From Symbiodinium natans (Eukaryota > Sar > Dinophyceae > Suessiales > Symbiodiniaceae): 64,000 bases of DNA. Within the stretch, counting starts at the first letter, position 1. Each line of letters begins with the position of its first letter. Below, piece by piece: positions 29,971 to 42,017 of the stretch. The stretch covers positions 214,639 through 278,638 of the forward strand of contig CAJNDS010002205.1 of assembly GCA_905221605.1 (NCBI GenBank), given 5' to 3'. The notes beneath the pieces were generated by a model. It was not told where the DNA came from. It did not search any database and saw only the letters and a program-made list of their open reading frames with translations. The position numbers were made by a program, and so were the translations under genes.

Positions 29971-30959
29971 ACGATCTGTTCAAGCCTTCTTGCCCTTCAG
30001 TTCCGAGGTTGCCGGCCATGCGCCTTTACTCTGCAACTGCACCTGGAAACCCAAACGATTCACACGAATCATGCCAGCAAAGGGAAGCGCTAAGGAGACA
30101 TGTTAAAGCCAAGGCGTCTCTGGCCTTCGCAGCTTCTGCTCCCGCACGATAAAGTTCGGGGAGGGCGGCAGAATCGGAGAGCTCCTGGCTGGTTTCTGCG
30201 AGGGGTAAGTGGCTCTGTACTCATTGGAAGGCCGTTGTTTCCTCTACATTTTCAATAGGAAGCCTCGGTTTCGACGGGCTCGGCAGCCCCACCATTTGCG
30301 AACAGAACTCTCGAATGCCAGGAGCTCCAAAGGATTCGCATGCTTGGACGGCCTGCACCCTAAACCCAGCTCTGTAATGAACAAGTTGGTCAGAAACCTT
30401 ATCTTGATGCTGTCGTGTGTTTTGTATTGGCATCTCCCCATGATTGAAAGGTGTTTGCTCTTTTTGTGGGTTTTGGCACCTTCCGTGGCTTTCAAAACGG
30501 ACCCCCCTCCCTTTACCGCACGGGCCCCGTTTGCGCACATAATCACATCATGCTTGCACATGTATCGTTTTGTCTTGCGCTTTTCCTTTCTTGCAAAGAC
30601 AACGCTCGCATGATCGGAAGGGGGGTGGCACCCGTTTGCAAACACGAACCTCACGTACCCAAAGGATTCGTGCGTTTTTCAAAGGAACTTCTTCATCATG
30701 GCACGATGTACTTCAAAGCTTGCGCGGCCTCAAAAAGCAACCAATCTAGGGCTTTGAAGGAACGTACGGAATGTCCATTGACGGCCCGATATTCTTGCAA
30801 GCAAGTTTCGGGGGACCGGAGGAGGAGGCTGCCAGTGGACCACGAAAGGGAATGCAGGACCAGGACCATGACACGAGGAGATACGAGTAACGAAAAGGGA
30901 GCAAACAAAAAGCAGGGGAGTAGACAAGTAGGCCCTCTGTTTCTGCGGCCATCAAAAAG

Positions 30960-31377
30960 TGTGACAGCATTTAACAGATGACAGCACTTGTCCTCTCGCC
31001 AGAGAGCCAGAATGGCATCTTTGAAATCATGAAGCTGCGCAGCATGGTGGTAGATCAACAGCTGCTTCTCCGGTCGAAGCAATCTCGTACCAGGCACCTC
31101 ATCGTACTTGGCATGCATCTTAGTGAATTGCATGTGCAGATCCGCAGCAATGTGTGCAATTGAGCAGCAACAAGGTCCAGGCCTCAGCCATCATGTTCAC
31201 TGCGCACTCTCTTAGAGCTGTTGTGCGGCGGTGTGCGGTGCGGCGGCGGCCTCTTGCCTCAGGTCCCTGCGACTCAGCACTTCCAAGACCAATGCTGAGT
31301 ATAGTTGCGGGCCACATTGTGCCGCCGAACTCTCGACCTAGGTCTTCTGCAACTTCTTGGCATAGGTCTGCAACCAC
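30960..31377 (-). CDS. Minus-strand exons with KQLLIYHHAAQL motif
   Basis: The first part (31377-31180) reads MVADLCQEVAEDLGREFGGT, MWPATILSIGLGSAESQGPE and RRTTALRECAVNMMAEAWTL. The second frame (31133-30965) reads MQFTKMHAKYDEVPGTRLLR, PEKQLLIYHHAAQLHDFKDA, ILALWREDKCCHLLNAV. The KQLL-[IV]-Y-x-HAAQL segment is shared with the exon at about 27.8 kb. The frame change near 31140 implies a short intron. No named family is recognised; the repeated motif suggests either duplicated genes or two exons of one large gene. Confidence 0.5.
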
Positions 31378-31399
31378 GGCTCCCTCGCGAATTTTCCAG

Positions 31400-33070
31400 T
31401 CGTGACCAAGGGCAAAGCCGTCATCGGCACATCCCCGTCTGCCATGAAGCGGTCCTCAAGAGCACTAATTATACCGTGATGCTGTCATTTCGCAAGCCTG
31501 AAGTGTAAGCCAGCATCAGAATCACGGGAGTCCTCTGTGATCAAGGTGATTCTGAAACGTCCACTTTCGCTTGAGCCCGAACTGGTTGTTTCTGCACTTG
31601 GGCCTTCCCTTGTCTCGAAAACACGAATATGTTACATGCTTGCCTAGTTCAGACAGCTTGCTTACCGGAAAAGTTCTGGATGCACGAAGTATCGGACAAA
31701 AACATCCCTTCGTCACCTATCACTTCGTCATCTGCTGTGCCAGAACAACTGACTGCTCGATAATGGGACTGGCAAGGGTGGTGAGCAGCCGGCATTGTCC
31801 CCCAAGCCTTGGCAACCAAGCCAAGGGGAGCGGAAACTGACCGATTTGGCAAGTTTAGCTCTTTGCATGGCTTGAAAGGAGAGTGGGGCTCGCGTGGAGC
31901 TCTGAGGGTGGCTATGGCTCCCTGCTGTCTTGTGGAGCTCCTGTCCCGAAGTCTGAAGGATGCTCAAGAGTCCCTGGCAGCCGGTGCTACAACTCAGCAC
32001 ATCACAGAACTCAGGGCTCCCAAACCTATACAACATTGTGTCAGAGCACTCTCAACTGCTGGTGCTTTGAGAGGCACTTGATACATGATGTCACATACTG
32101 GATCAACTGAATACTCTGAAAATGTGCTTGTCCACACACACACAAACCAAAGACACTTTGACATCCCCAGCCTCGCAGATCCTAGCTCTGGTGTCCTCAT
32201 GTGGGCTTCGCAGAAGAACCTGCAAAGATTCTGAGTGGCTTGTTACGTCTTCAAGAGCTCTCTCAAAGCTACATCCTTTCGCCCAGCTAGTCCGCTAGTC
32301 TGACCAGCGCTTCATGATTCGGCCCATAAACATGATGAAAATGTTCAACAGCTGCTGTGAGCCTCCAAGTGTCGGAGGAGTTCGTTTTGAGCTTCCTCGC
32401 AACGTGAGGTCCGATCAGCTTTATGCTCCGAAGTCGGAAGGCACAAAGTGCCTATGACCTCTGCCTTGGCAACTTACAAAGGCTCTGCCTCCGGATGGTC
32501 TGCCAAGGCAAGTGCACCTTTCCTCAGTGCCTGGCACAACTCTGACAAAATCTTGCAAACTTGAATCTGCAGCTATGATGCTTGATGAAGCTGTGTTCTG
32601 CTAATAAATGTGACATCTGGAAGCTCTCCCACATCGCACCTGCCCAAGTATCAGGCACAGGGTCGTCGCAGCTTGGCCACGGAGCCTGGAGGTGGCAAGA
32701 GAACAAACAGTGGTTCAGTGTCTTGAGTGGCCTTTTACTTGCATGCCTTCCGTGATAACAATCAAAGCCCGTATTGCCCTGACCGATGCTGCAGTATGAG
32801 TGAAAACAGTCCTTGCTTGTCCTCTTGGCAAATATCTTCACGGCATGCCGTACTGCAACTATCTACACTTTCAACTTTTCGCTTTCACTGGGGCCCTGGC
32901 TCGGGCCTCTCATCTGCTGCCGTGCAAACCTGACAGCTGATCAGCGAGCTTTGGATCAAGTCAGTTGCAGCATACTTCGTCACAGACAGAAGCAGCAGAT
33001 GAGAGTGAGCATGCTGCCACATGTCGATCATGCCCCCATTAGCTGGCATACAGGTGTCAACACGAGTCAA
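31400..33070. other. Region without a confident gene
   Basis: Several short minus-strand frames are open (for example about 32036-31800, with TSGQELHKTAGSHSHPQSS) but none has clear splice context or a recognisable domain. No repeats or RNA genes were recognised. Confidence 0.4.
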
Positions 33071-33313
33071 TTAGTTAATTCCGTCGTGTTCGGGCCACCA
33101 TGTTGTTGCGCAATACTGCGCAAGTGCTGAGAGAAATTCTACACTAGGCTGCGACATGAACATAAAATCAGCGGGCCCCTTACACAGCCAAAACATCCGT
33201 GCTTTGAAGGGCTCCCAGGGGCCAAACTTGTCAGGGTCTGAAAGATAAGGTGCCAGGTGCACAGCTGACATGACGGGAAACAGGAAAACACCTTTCTCTC
33301 GTAAGGGCATCAC
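33071..33313 (-). CDS. Minus-strand exon, unrecognised
   Basis: An 80-codon frame includes FPVMSAVHLAPYLSDPDKFG, PWEPFKARMFWLCKGPADFM and SVEFLSALAQYCATTWW. It is rich in Trp, Phe and Pro, unlike random sequence here. No family is recognised and the limits are uncertain. Confidence 0.4.
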   Translation of the reverse strand: MMPLREKGVFLFPVMSAVHLAPYLSDPDKFGPWEPFKARMFWLCKGPADFMFMSQPSVEFLSALAQYCATTWWPEHDGIN

Positions 33314-33329
33314 TACGCACCACTAGCAA

Positions 33330-35540
33330 CAGCTACTGTGCTGCTTGTCCAAAGCACACACCTCTTCACAGCGAGGTGTTTGGCTTGACCGTGGATAGGT
33401 AACGCGTGTTGCCTTCCGATGCTCCTTCCATGACCCGTTCTACTGGCACATATTGAAGTGGCAGTTCTTGTGCCTCAACATGCTGACGACCATTCGGCTA
33501 CATGCTCGCGTGTCCACAGATTGCAGCAGCCTCAGTGATGGTGCGGAGAATGGAGTCCCACACCTGCACAGAGACGTGGTGCCTGGACATATCGCCCTCG
33601 AGATATTACTGCACACAACTGCTGCCGAGCCAGAAAGAGCCGTGCCAAGTTGAAGTTGCACAGATCGACCTTGCCAGAGGGTGTGTAGGTGAAGGACATC
33701 AACTCACAACTTGTGCATACATTGTGCTATGCAGGTACTCGGATGCCGGGCCATGCGGTGCAGAATCAAGGTCCCTTCCTCTGTGTCCGCGGTCCTTTCG
33801 TGCAGACCAAGATCAAGGGATATGAGATCCCTAATGATGAGAGTAGGCATGGAGCATCACCACGAACCCGGATGGCCTCAAGTTGCGCCCCAGAGCGCCC
33901 ACGATGTCTGCCAATGCCTTGCGGCATTAACAGAAGCTCAGCAAACTGTCCACCTCCATTATGGTGGGCCTATCACTGAACTCATGATATGAGATGTGCG
34001 CCAACAAGCCATGCAGGCCCAAGCCATAATCACAGGGCCCTATCTGAATGTCGTTGAACAAAAGCATCCGATTTAGGGCCGTTGAGGAAGCCTTACCTTG
34101 CGACATGTGCGCGTGGGTGAATGGAGGATCTGGAACTTGCTTCCCAGTGTGCTTGGATCCGTACTGCATCCGGCAGTAGCGACGTCGTCTCGAACACTGA
34201 ATCCAAAGCCTCTCAGGCTCTCAGGTGTGGACATAACAGGACATTGGCACGGCATGGAAAAAGCCACCGTATCGAGCATTCGCACATGTAAATACACATG
34301 AACTTTTTCTCTGGGCGTCTCGGAACTGGTCTGCTCCATTCCAACACGGTGGCAGCTTCGCAGACGTAGGCACCCCCAGCTTGCACTCCTTGGCTCCCCG
34401 ATGTAAGAAACCATCTGAAAGTATGCTCACCTGTATGCTGCCTAAGGACCACGGCCTCCTGGCTCTCTCACACGGCTGAACGCCCGAACCATCGACAGAT
34501 CACCTTCCTTGGGCTTTGGTCCTTGGTGCCAGCCATGTCAAGGGCTTGGGGACACCTCTATATGCTCAATCTTCTACGAGACCATCATTTATGTCGTATG
34601 GCTGTTCCGGTCCTAGCGGTTCCCGTACGTGTTGAACCGTGGCACCATTAAACCAGTCCTTTTCCCTCTAAGAGATAACCCGTTCAATCCGTTAAACCAA
34701 ACCATTACAAGCGTTAAACCCACCCTCTCCGCGGTAACCCCTTAAACCGACACCACTGACTTCGTCACAAGAATGTCTGCCCGAGGAACCGCGCACTTCG
34801 TCGTACGGCCATATATGATTGCGTTGTGGGTTTTCTTTGGGGAGGGGTACAATACCACGTTTTTTGTCATAACATCTGTAGAAATAGGCAATAGGCACCT
34901 ACAAAAACGGAGATAACAAGGGGAAAATGGGGCTACACATCTTTACAAACTAACTGTTCTGAATTTTCAAGCAGTGCCCCCTTTGACGGTATGGCGTTGT
35001 GCAATATAAGTAACGACAAAAGAAAAATAACTGGAGGGGGGCCTAAGAAAGGGGCCCCCGAGAGCCCTTGAATCCGTGATGGATCGGGCCTTGGCAGTTT
35101 CTCACCGGGGATTTACTTGTAAATGCACAGCGACGGCTAGAGCTTGCTTTCATGATAGTCTCCCAGCGTGTTCGATGATACAGGAATCAGGACCCGAACC
35201 GCAATTTTACGAGCAGCACCCGTTACGTTTGCGGGCCCGGAAAGGAACCACAGCATAGTGATTTATGCCAAAACAACCACTCCATCATGCGGCATGCGTC
35301 GTGACTCTGTGCTGAGCTCCACAACTCCATGGTGGCTCCACGTTGTCAGCCACAGGCCATCTGGACTCGAGCAAAGGGATTGCTAACGGATTTGCTCGCT
35401 GCAACGCACCTGCCACCTGACGTAGTTACAGCAGAAGCGTCTCTTCGCTTGTATCGGCAACGTGACAGAGCGCGAAGTGAAACTTGCCTGCCTTTGCCAT
35501 GTGAACATTAGCTCATTAGCGCCAGCTCCCTGAAGGATGA
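33330..35540. other. Region without a confident gene
   Basis: Frames of 60-110 codons are open on both strands but conflict with each other. 34640-34750 contains several degenerate CGTTAAACC units, possibly relics of telomere-like sequence. Nothing else was recognised. Confidence 0.35.
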
Positions 35541-35552
35541 GTATGTGCCTGG

Positions 35553-36055
35553 CTACATGCCGTGTTCAATATCCGGTATGGGAGCAGTATGGAGTGTTGC
35601 TCTGCCGTTAGCATCACATCCTTCGGAAGCTGGGGAAGGAGCTGAGCCTTCGAATTCGAGCGGCTCGAGCGCTGGAAGCTCTATGTCGACATTGAGGGGT
35701 GAGACATGCAGATATCGACCAATCGGATACCACCTCTCGCAAAGCTCATGTAACTCAGCAAACCAAGCGTGGGCAGTGTACAGGAGGATGGCATGCAACA
35801 GAACAAGCAGAATCTGGCATAGATGATGACAATCTAGGGACGCCGTTCAACCTTGGACCTTTCAGGGCAATTCTCGATAAAGATTTTCATGACCGCGGCC
35901 TGCCGGGGTGCGCCAGGTTCAGGTGCCAAGCGCCGTTCACAGCAGCCGCGTATGCGAAATTTGTATCTCTCCCCTGGGATCCAGGTCTCATTCATCCGAT
36001 TGAATCTCTTACCGCTTTGACAACCATCAGGTGCCCTCGCCAGCCTCGCTGCCAC
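35553..36055 (-). CDS. Possible minus-strand exons, unrecognised
   Basis: Two adjacent frames read MNETWIPGERYKFRIRGCCE then IFIENCPERSKVERRP (36055-35834), and AWFAELHELCERWYPIGRYL then VDIELPALEPLEFEGSAPSP (35798-35560). The opposite strand is also open over part of this interval, so strand choice rests on composition and neighbouring orientation only. Confidence 0.3.
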
Positions 36056-36059
36056 ACGG

Positions 36060-37490
36060 CCTGCCCGCTTGACCGGATTCTCGGAACCAGGAACTCCACA
36101 GACTCCACCTGCAACATGAGTAGCGAATAGTAGCGGCGAGGTGCTGGTTCATGTGTGTTGCAGCGTACACCGAAACGGATCGTGTACCTGTGCTAACTCA
36201 AGCCGAGAAAGAAGCTCCTTCTTTCTTCAAGTCGCTTTCCAAGCTAACAGGCTTGCATGGCTGGCACCCTGAAACCTCCACGCACCCTTCAACGCAACCG
36301 GACTGAAGCAGATGCCTGTTTTGGGAGAATGCTTATGCTGATTTCGTCTTCATTCCAGGTGTAAACGCTGATATTGAATGCGTCTGGAGACGCCAGGAGT
36401 TGAGGACCATGCTTGCTCGCAGCGGTGGCTTCTTTCACGAACATCACAAGCTCGGAACAGGTTCCTACAACCGACATCCTTGATTTTGGTTTCCCCCTCC
36501 CCCCCTATTCACTCACAAACGCCCCCGCAGGAATGTCTTCTACAGCGGTTTCTACGCTCCCGGAGCATTCCAGGAAATTATGAGTGCCAACAGTTCTTGG
36601 CCAAAAAACCCTCTAAGTCCCTCCGACATGTTAAGATGCTCTCCTCTTTCTTTCTTGAGCGAGTGGCATTGCATTGCAGGTTCTCCGATTCTCCCTGAGT
36701 GTCTTGGGGGCCCTACTGTTGCAAGGGACAGCACGCACCCCCCCCCCCCCCCCCCAAATACATTGCTCTAGGCTGGCTGTGCCTTACGCTGCTCCACTGT
36801 CCGAGCATAGTAGACGCGGGCCGGCGCAGCCCCGTCTGGGCCGCCACAGTGCTTAACCTCCACGACATAGCCACTCACTCGGAACCTTTGCTTGCTGCTC
36901 TACAGACTCTACAACGCAGCTGCGAATTCACAGCAGCTCTGGGCAATACCTGTACTCCAAGTGAAATAAGTGGCTGAAGATCCACAACGTGGCAGCTGAG
37001 CTCCACCGCGTCATGGCCCACTTTTTCGAGAACCGGAGCCTTGGTGCTTTTTTAGCTTTTGCAGTAGTGGGGCATACGGCGTGCTGGGTAACTCACCTGG
37101 ATGCGTAGTGCAGCTGCCAGCAAGTCCGAAAGCTTGACCTGTTGTTCTTCAAGCACGCACATCAAAAGGAGAAGTGGTTGAATCATGTTGAATCATCTGA
37201 CCTCTGGCTGTTTCGGTACACAGCAGTGGCATGAGCGCGCCAGGTGCCGATCGACCTCCTCACAGACCCAAAGGAAATTCATAGAAACAAATAGATGACG
37301 TTAAGCTTTACAAGGCAACCGTACAAGTCGGATACGGTGAGTGTCCTCAGGTTGAAGCAGGACCTCTGCCGCCTCCTCATGCCCAGCCTCCTGCGGTGGC
37401 AATCTTTCTTATCCCCTCCAGCTTGGCTCGGGGTGCGGCTCGATACATATTTGCATTGTGCCGGTATCATTTGGTCAAGGGAATGATACT
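36060..37490. other. Region without a confident gene
   Basis: Contains a poly-C run at about 36739-36755 and short conflicting frames. No domain or splice chain was recognised. It lies 3' of the ankyrin gene. Confidence 0.4.
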
Positions 37491-37495
37491 GCATA

Positions 37496-38826
37496 TCAAG
37501 TGAGATCCTTCGCAAGGTCCCTGGCGCTGCACCCATGGCGATCAAGCGCTAGGATCACTTCGGTGGAACAATGAGGAAGCAAAGTCTGGAGCACCTTGCA
37601 ACACATGACGCATGGCCATAAGAAGGTGGCACAGCACTTTGGCAGAGCAACCGAGCTCGAACTATCTTTGCAGCGAGAGACTTCAGTGTGGCCTTTCACG
37701 GCCGCCGCGTGCAGCGCCGTCCACTCCTTCTTCGACAAGCTGGGCTGAGCGAAACATTCCCGGTCCTCTAGAATCTCCAGAAGTGGTGCATCTGTTCTCC
37801 TGCGGAGTACGGAGACCGACCTCTGCTTTGGCCTCGAGGAGCGTCGCACAGCACTTGGCTGAGCCACCTGTGGCAATTCACTGCTCAGACAACATAGGTC
37901 GCAACTGCTGAATCGATGAACGAGTTTATACAACTTTCGCAATGGCGGACCATACGAAGAGGAATGTAGTGGCGTCCATCCCCTGCCGCACCGCTGATTC
38001 TTGAGAGCTGCAGCTGTCGGAACAGCAAGCAGCATGCCGCAGAGCCTGCACAGAAGCCCTGGGAGACTGTAGTTGAGTGTTGGGTGCTTGACATCCTGCG
38101 AAAACACGTTGATATCAACAGTAACAACAACGATGCCTCGACAACGAGAAAAAACACCAAACAGCAGAGAACCAACACAACACAACAGACAACACAAATA
38201 CCTCAGAGTCGACGGCCCACAGCAAAGTCTCACCTTTGTCTTTTGTTGTACTTGGGATGACGATGACATTTGAAATCTTTGTTTTTTGAGGTATGATTTG
38301 GTTTGTTAGATGCAGTACGAGCAAAAGCAGTGCAGCAGCCTAAACAGCGCACACGATGAATGCTTAACAAGATGATATAACATGCAGGCGTGTTCCCAAC
38401 TCGTCTCACCAGCCACTCAGAGAGGTCATGGGCTTTCTGAGGGCCCCCATGCCCCATGAGGTCGATCAAGTGGTCTAGTGAAGTCTCATGATTATTTTTG
38501 CCCCATCGTTGTCAGGTGGCGACAACAATCTTGTTTGAACGATTGCTTTGGGGTGACATGCGCCATGCATGTTTTGAATGCCCAATACAGTACAGCACAT
38601 TTGGTGCACAGCAGACTAATTCAATTGCGTTCGCAAATTAAAATGAAACTGTAAGAAGATGCAGGTACGTCAGTTGGGCGTTCCGTACTACTAACTCCAC
38701 CAGCCACTCCGAAAGGTCTTCGTGAGCATGGGTTCTCTGATGGCTTCTCATGCCCGCTGTTTAGGCTGAACTTCTGGCATGCTACACTGCTACACTTGTT
38801 GCCCTTGGGAAGCACGACGACAACGA

Positions 38827-38911
<85 letters not shown>

Positions 38912-39575
38912 ACAGATGAATAGCACGACGCATAACAAGTACAAGAAGTGAAGGTACACCAACAAGATGCTCCAACATGACAAACGTAGCAACCATGATA
39001 ATGATAAACAAGCACAAGTTTTTCTGTCAAGTTCAGTCCTTGCAAAGCCCAGCGCAGCTGCCCAGTGCAGGGCAGTGAGCCCACGCTTGTCAGTGTGCCA
39101 AGACGCAGCACCCTTCCTGCAGGACACTAGCTAGCGCAAGAAAGTATACAGTTCAAGATCGGCTTTTTCTGCACGGACTGGAAGGGCAACTTTCGTGAGC
39201 CCTTCGATGGCCACCCTGTCCTTATCAGCAGTTGCGTTGCGCCGGCTAATCCATGGCGCACGGCCCAGAACAGCGGCGTGTGGCCGTTGGCATCCTCCTG
39301 CCCATGCAATTCAAAAGAGCACGGAATCTCTTCGCACCGGAAGCTCTTCGCGCAATATGCCAGCACAAGCCCATCCAAGCAAACATCTCCTGAAGGATCA
39401 GGTCTGGATGGCGGTCCAGCAGCGCATGGCACACCTTCAACCGTGCACGGCCGTGCTCTCCCACGCATGCACGGGAACACCGCATGCTGCTGGCAGCGGA
39501 CCTCAAGGCTGCCACAGCCAGCAGCAAAGTGTAGGGCATTTTCGCCCTGGCTCGTCTCGAGCTCCTCACGTCTCA
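37496..39575 (-). CDS. Ankyrin-repeat protein gene, multi-exon
   Basis: At least five ankyrin-type segments read right to left. About 39575-39502 gives GENALHFAAGCGSLE. A 67-nt intron (39501-39435, GT-AG) leads to VCHALLDRHPDLILQ. A 92-nt intron (39389-39298, GA-AG) leads to EDANGHTPLFWAVRHGLAGA, TQLLI. An exon at 39116-39039 gives KGAASWHTDKRGLTALHWAA, LGFA. Later come GWTPLHSSSYG and KCCATLLEAKAEVGLRTP (about 38000-37780), and KEWTALHAAAVKGHTE, joined across an 87-nt GT-AG intron (37681-37595) to VLQTLLPHCSTEVILALDRH, GCSARDLAKDLT and a stop at 37496. TxLHxAA helices and LLxxxxDxN-type loops are the family hallmark; they mediate protein binding. Two related exons (AHEDLSEWLVELVVRNAQ near 38700 and KAHDLSEWLVRRVGNT near 38430) look duplicated. 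The start codon was not located. Confidence 0.82.
38830..38910 (+). repeat. (CAG)n trinucleotide repeat in an ankyrin-gene intron
   Basis: About 26 uninterrupted CAG units, CTG in the sense of the gene. They lie in the intron after the 39116-39039 ankyrin exon, so the poly-Leu, poly-Cys and poly-Ala frames are not protein. Confidence 0.95.
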
Positions 39576-39579
39576 GCGG

Positions 39580-40660
39580 GAAACCTTGGATTTCAACACG
39601 GACTCATATTTGCAATTCCTCACTCTGCGCATCTGTTGCATTCAAGTAAGCTGACCTTCCACATGAGCGCGTGCATGGTTCAAGCTTCCTGTCTCCGTGC
39701 GAGTTTTAGCTTGCTCTCTCGGACAGCAGGCTCGAGACGAAAGCAACCAGGTCTGCCTCACTGGACTTGTTTCGCTACTGTATTGCTGTTGCCTTGGTAC
39801 TGGCCTGGCAACAATCATCAACAACGCCTCGCTTGGTCCTGTTTGGTGCCGTCATTGCCTTCATGCTGCCTCTCTGCGAGGACGGCAGGACGGTACACCA
39901 CTGTAAAGACAGCGGAAGACAACCAGGCTTGCTTTCATGTAGGGAAGCCTTTCCGTTGGGCAAGTGGGCTTGTCATTTAACTCCGCTATGGCACCCAGAT
40001 GCGCCCACAAGTATTGACGCACCCAGCACAGGCATTTTTGTCATGAATGCTATGAGTACTCTGCAACCTCACGGTGGCCCACAAAAACCTCGCAGTCGAG
40101 CCTCTTGAGCCAGCCTCATTGCAAGGGAAGCGGTGCGGACGAGCTTTGCGCAATTTGTGCGGCCGACAGATTCCACAGGCAGCAGGCAGGCGACACTGTC
40201 GGGTTCAAATGCAGTCGACCGCTTCTAGAAAGCAAAGAGCACGGGGGCGGATGGGGGATTAGCAGAACCTTGGTTTGCTTCAGGTTAGCGACTGCTGATT
40301 TCAAGCTGCTGGGTTTGGCTTGCCCATGCAAGGCATAGCTAGCTAAGAAAAGCTGACAGGCCGTGCCAAGGCGGGCTTTGATGGGTGTAGCAGCCATACG
40401 GTATCAGTAGTCGAGCATCGCCCTTTTCTCTGGCCTAGGATGTAGGTAATGTAGGTTGATCTAAGGGAACTTTGACGCAGTGGGTTCATGCAGGCGACTG
40501 CGAAGCTGTGAGCTTGCGTGGGTCGACACAACACCAGCAGCCAGCGCAGCTATGGATGGAAAAAGGTACGCTGCACAAGCTGCATTGCATGGACTGGGGA
40601 GCTGCTAGGAGCTCTGGTCGCTGTATGTGAGAACGAGGACACCGAATGTGTGCAGTCACG
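39580..40660. other. Region without a confident gene
   Basis: The 5' part of the ankyrin gene may extend into this interval, but no further ankyrin motif was identified. Frames on the plus strand (to 261 codons) overlap the ankyrin exons in antisense at their left end and are not favoured. Confidence 0.35.
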
Positions 40661-40677
40661 AGCCAAACACCGGCAAA

Positions 40678-41445
40678 TCATTCAGTGTCCAAGCCGCTCT
40701 CGAGAATTGACAGGACGCGTGAGGTGGTTGCCTCATACTCAGCCTTGAAAGCCTCTGGAGCTTCAAGCGAAGCGCGGTAGAGACCAGCGAGGATATCCGG
40801 CACTGGCCTGATGGCTTGTGCAGAGACGCTGAGACGCGGTTGATTCTGGGAACTCTCTGGGGCGAGTCCTCATGCTGCCACTTGAAATCCAAGCAGCTTT
40901 GGGGCTGCAGGTGAATAGGCCATTGCACCGCCGTGTCATCGCGCACAGCTATGAGCCACGAGTAGGACATTACAGTCACCAGATGAAGCTCACTACACCA
41001 CACATGGCCCAATGGCTTGGGAGATACTTCAAGAATCAAGACGTCAAAATTCACCTAAGCGGGTGTACAAGATCACAGGCGTGCCAAGGATGGTCAGGGC
41101 CTTCAGCCAGAAGCTCCTGGAGCTGCCTCCTGCTGAACCGCTGATGCCGCGATATTCCGTGTGTGCCCCTCCTCGGCATCAGAGTGGGCTCGTATGGCAT
41201 CTGATTCATAGGCAGCAAAGCAACCAAGGCTCTCAACAAAGCGCTCGGATGCGCTTTTGGTGAGTTGATGTCCTTGGTCTGCTTGAGTTTGCTGCAATGT
41301 TGCGGTCCGCATTGAAACCATCGATGCGTCGGGACTTTTCAGGTTGTCGACGTAGGTTTTGGGTTCTTCTGGCGCTTGATCTCTTTAATAGCCGAGCGGC
41401 TTTAAAGAGAACTTCATTGTAGGACATACTTACTGGCTTGACTTT
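40678..41445 (-). CDS. Multi-exon minus-strand gene, unrecognised protein
   Basis: Right to left: DFLAKVKPVSMSYNEVLFKA, ARLLKRSSARRTQNL (about 41445-41300); then SASERFVESLGCFAAYESDA, IRAHSDAEEGHTRN; then RRQLQELLAEGPDHPWHACD (about 41120-41070); and finally SVSAQAIRPVPDILAGLYRA, SLEAPEAFKAEYEATTSRVL, SILESGLDTE with a TGA at 40678-40680. Each segment has strong protein-like composition and the frame changes imply short introns. The C-terminal segment is helical and acidic. No family is recognised. It lies between the ankyrin gene and SYS1 in the same orientation. Confidence 0.6.
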
Positions 41446-42017
41446 CGCGAGAAAATCCCACTTCAGCTTATCTTAATGTTGAAGATGCCCCCGCGCCGGA
41501 TCCTAATATTGAAGCCGGTTCTCCCGTGTCATCGCTTCTACTGGAAGGACATCGTGTGGTCTCTGAACCTTAATTTGTCGGAGATGTTTCATCACTGTTG
41601 CTCTTCCTTACACCGCGGTTGCATTGTCGGATCTTCAGGGGTCTCGCGCTAGCAGCCGGGAACGCAGGTAAACCTCTTTCTCTTGTTGGATCGGCGTTAC
41701 ATTTAATACATTCAAGCTGAAAACTTGATTCTTGCCTGTCTCGCCACCACTTCAATTGTAACACAGCGGCAACACAATGGCAAGGGATGTGAGAAATTGC
41801 CAAGGCGCAGAAAGCGGAAAACCATGGCACCCAAATGCCGACAACCCTTCCTTGGTTTCTTTGCTTTGCACTTGCAGAAGCGAAAGTGCAGGGCAGTTGC
41901 GGCACTCTCTCCTGACAAAGTGTCCAACAGAACGTGTCTCAGACACCCTTTTTGTTCCTTTTCTCCGAACTCTTTGCCTCGAACCGCTTGCCCCGCTCTC
42001 TTTACACGGGGCCATTC

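Noticed and set aside
29505-30152. 215-codon plus-strand frame
   Set aside because: It lies antisense to minus-strand segments with better protein composition and has no recognisable domain.
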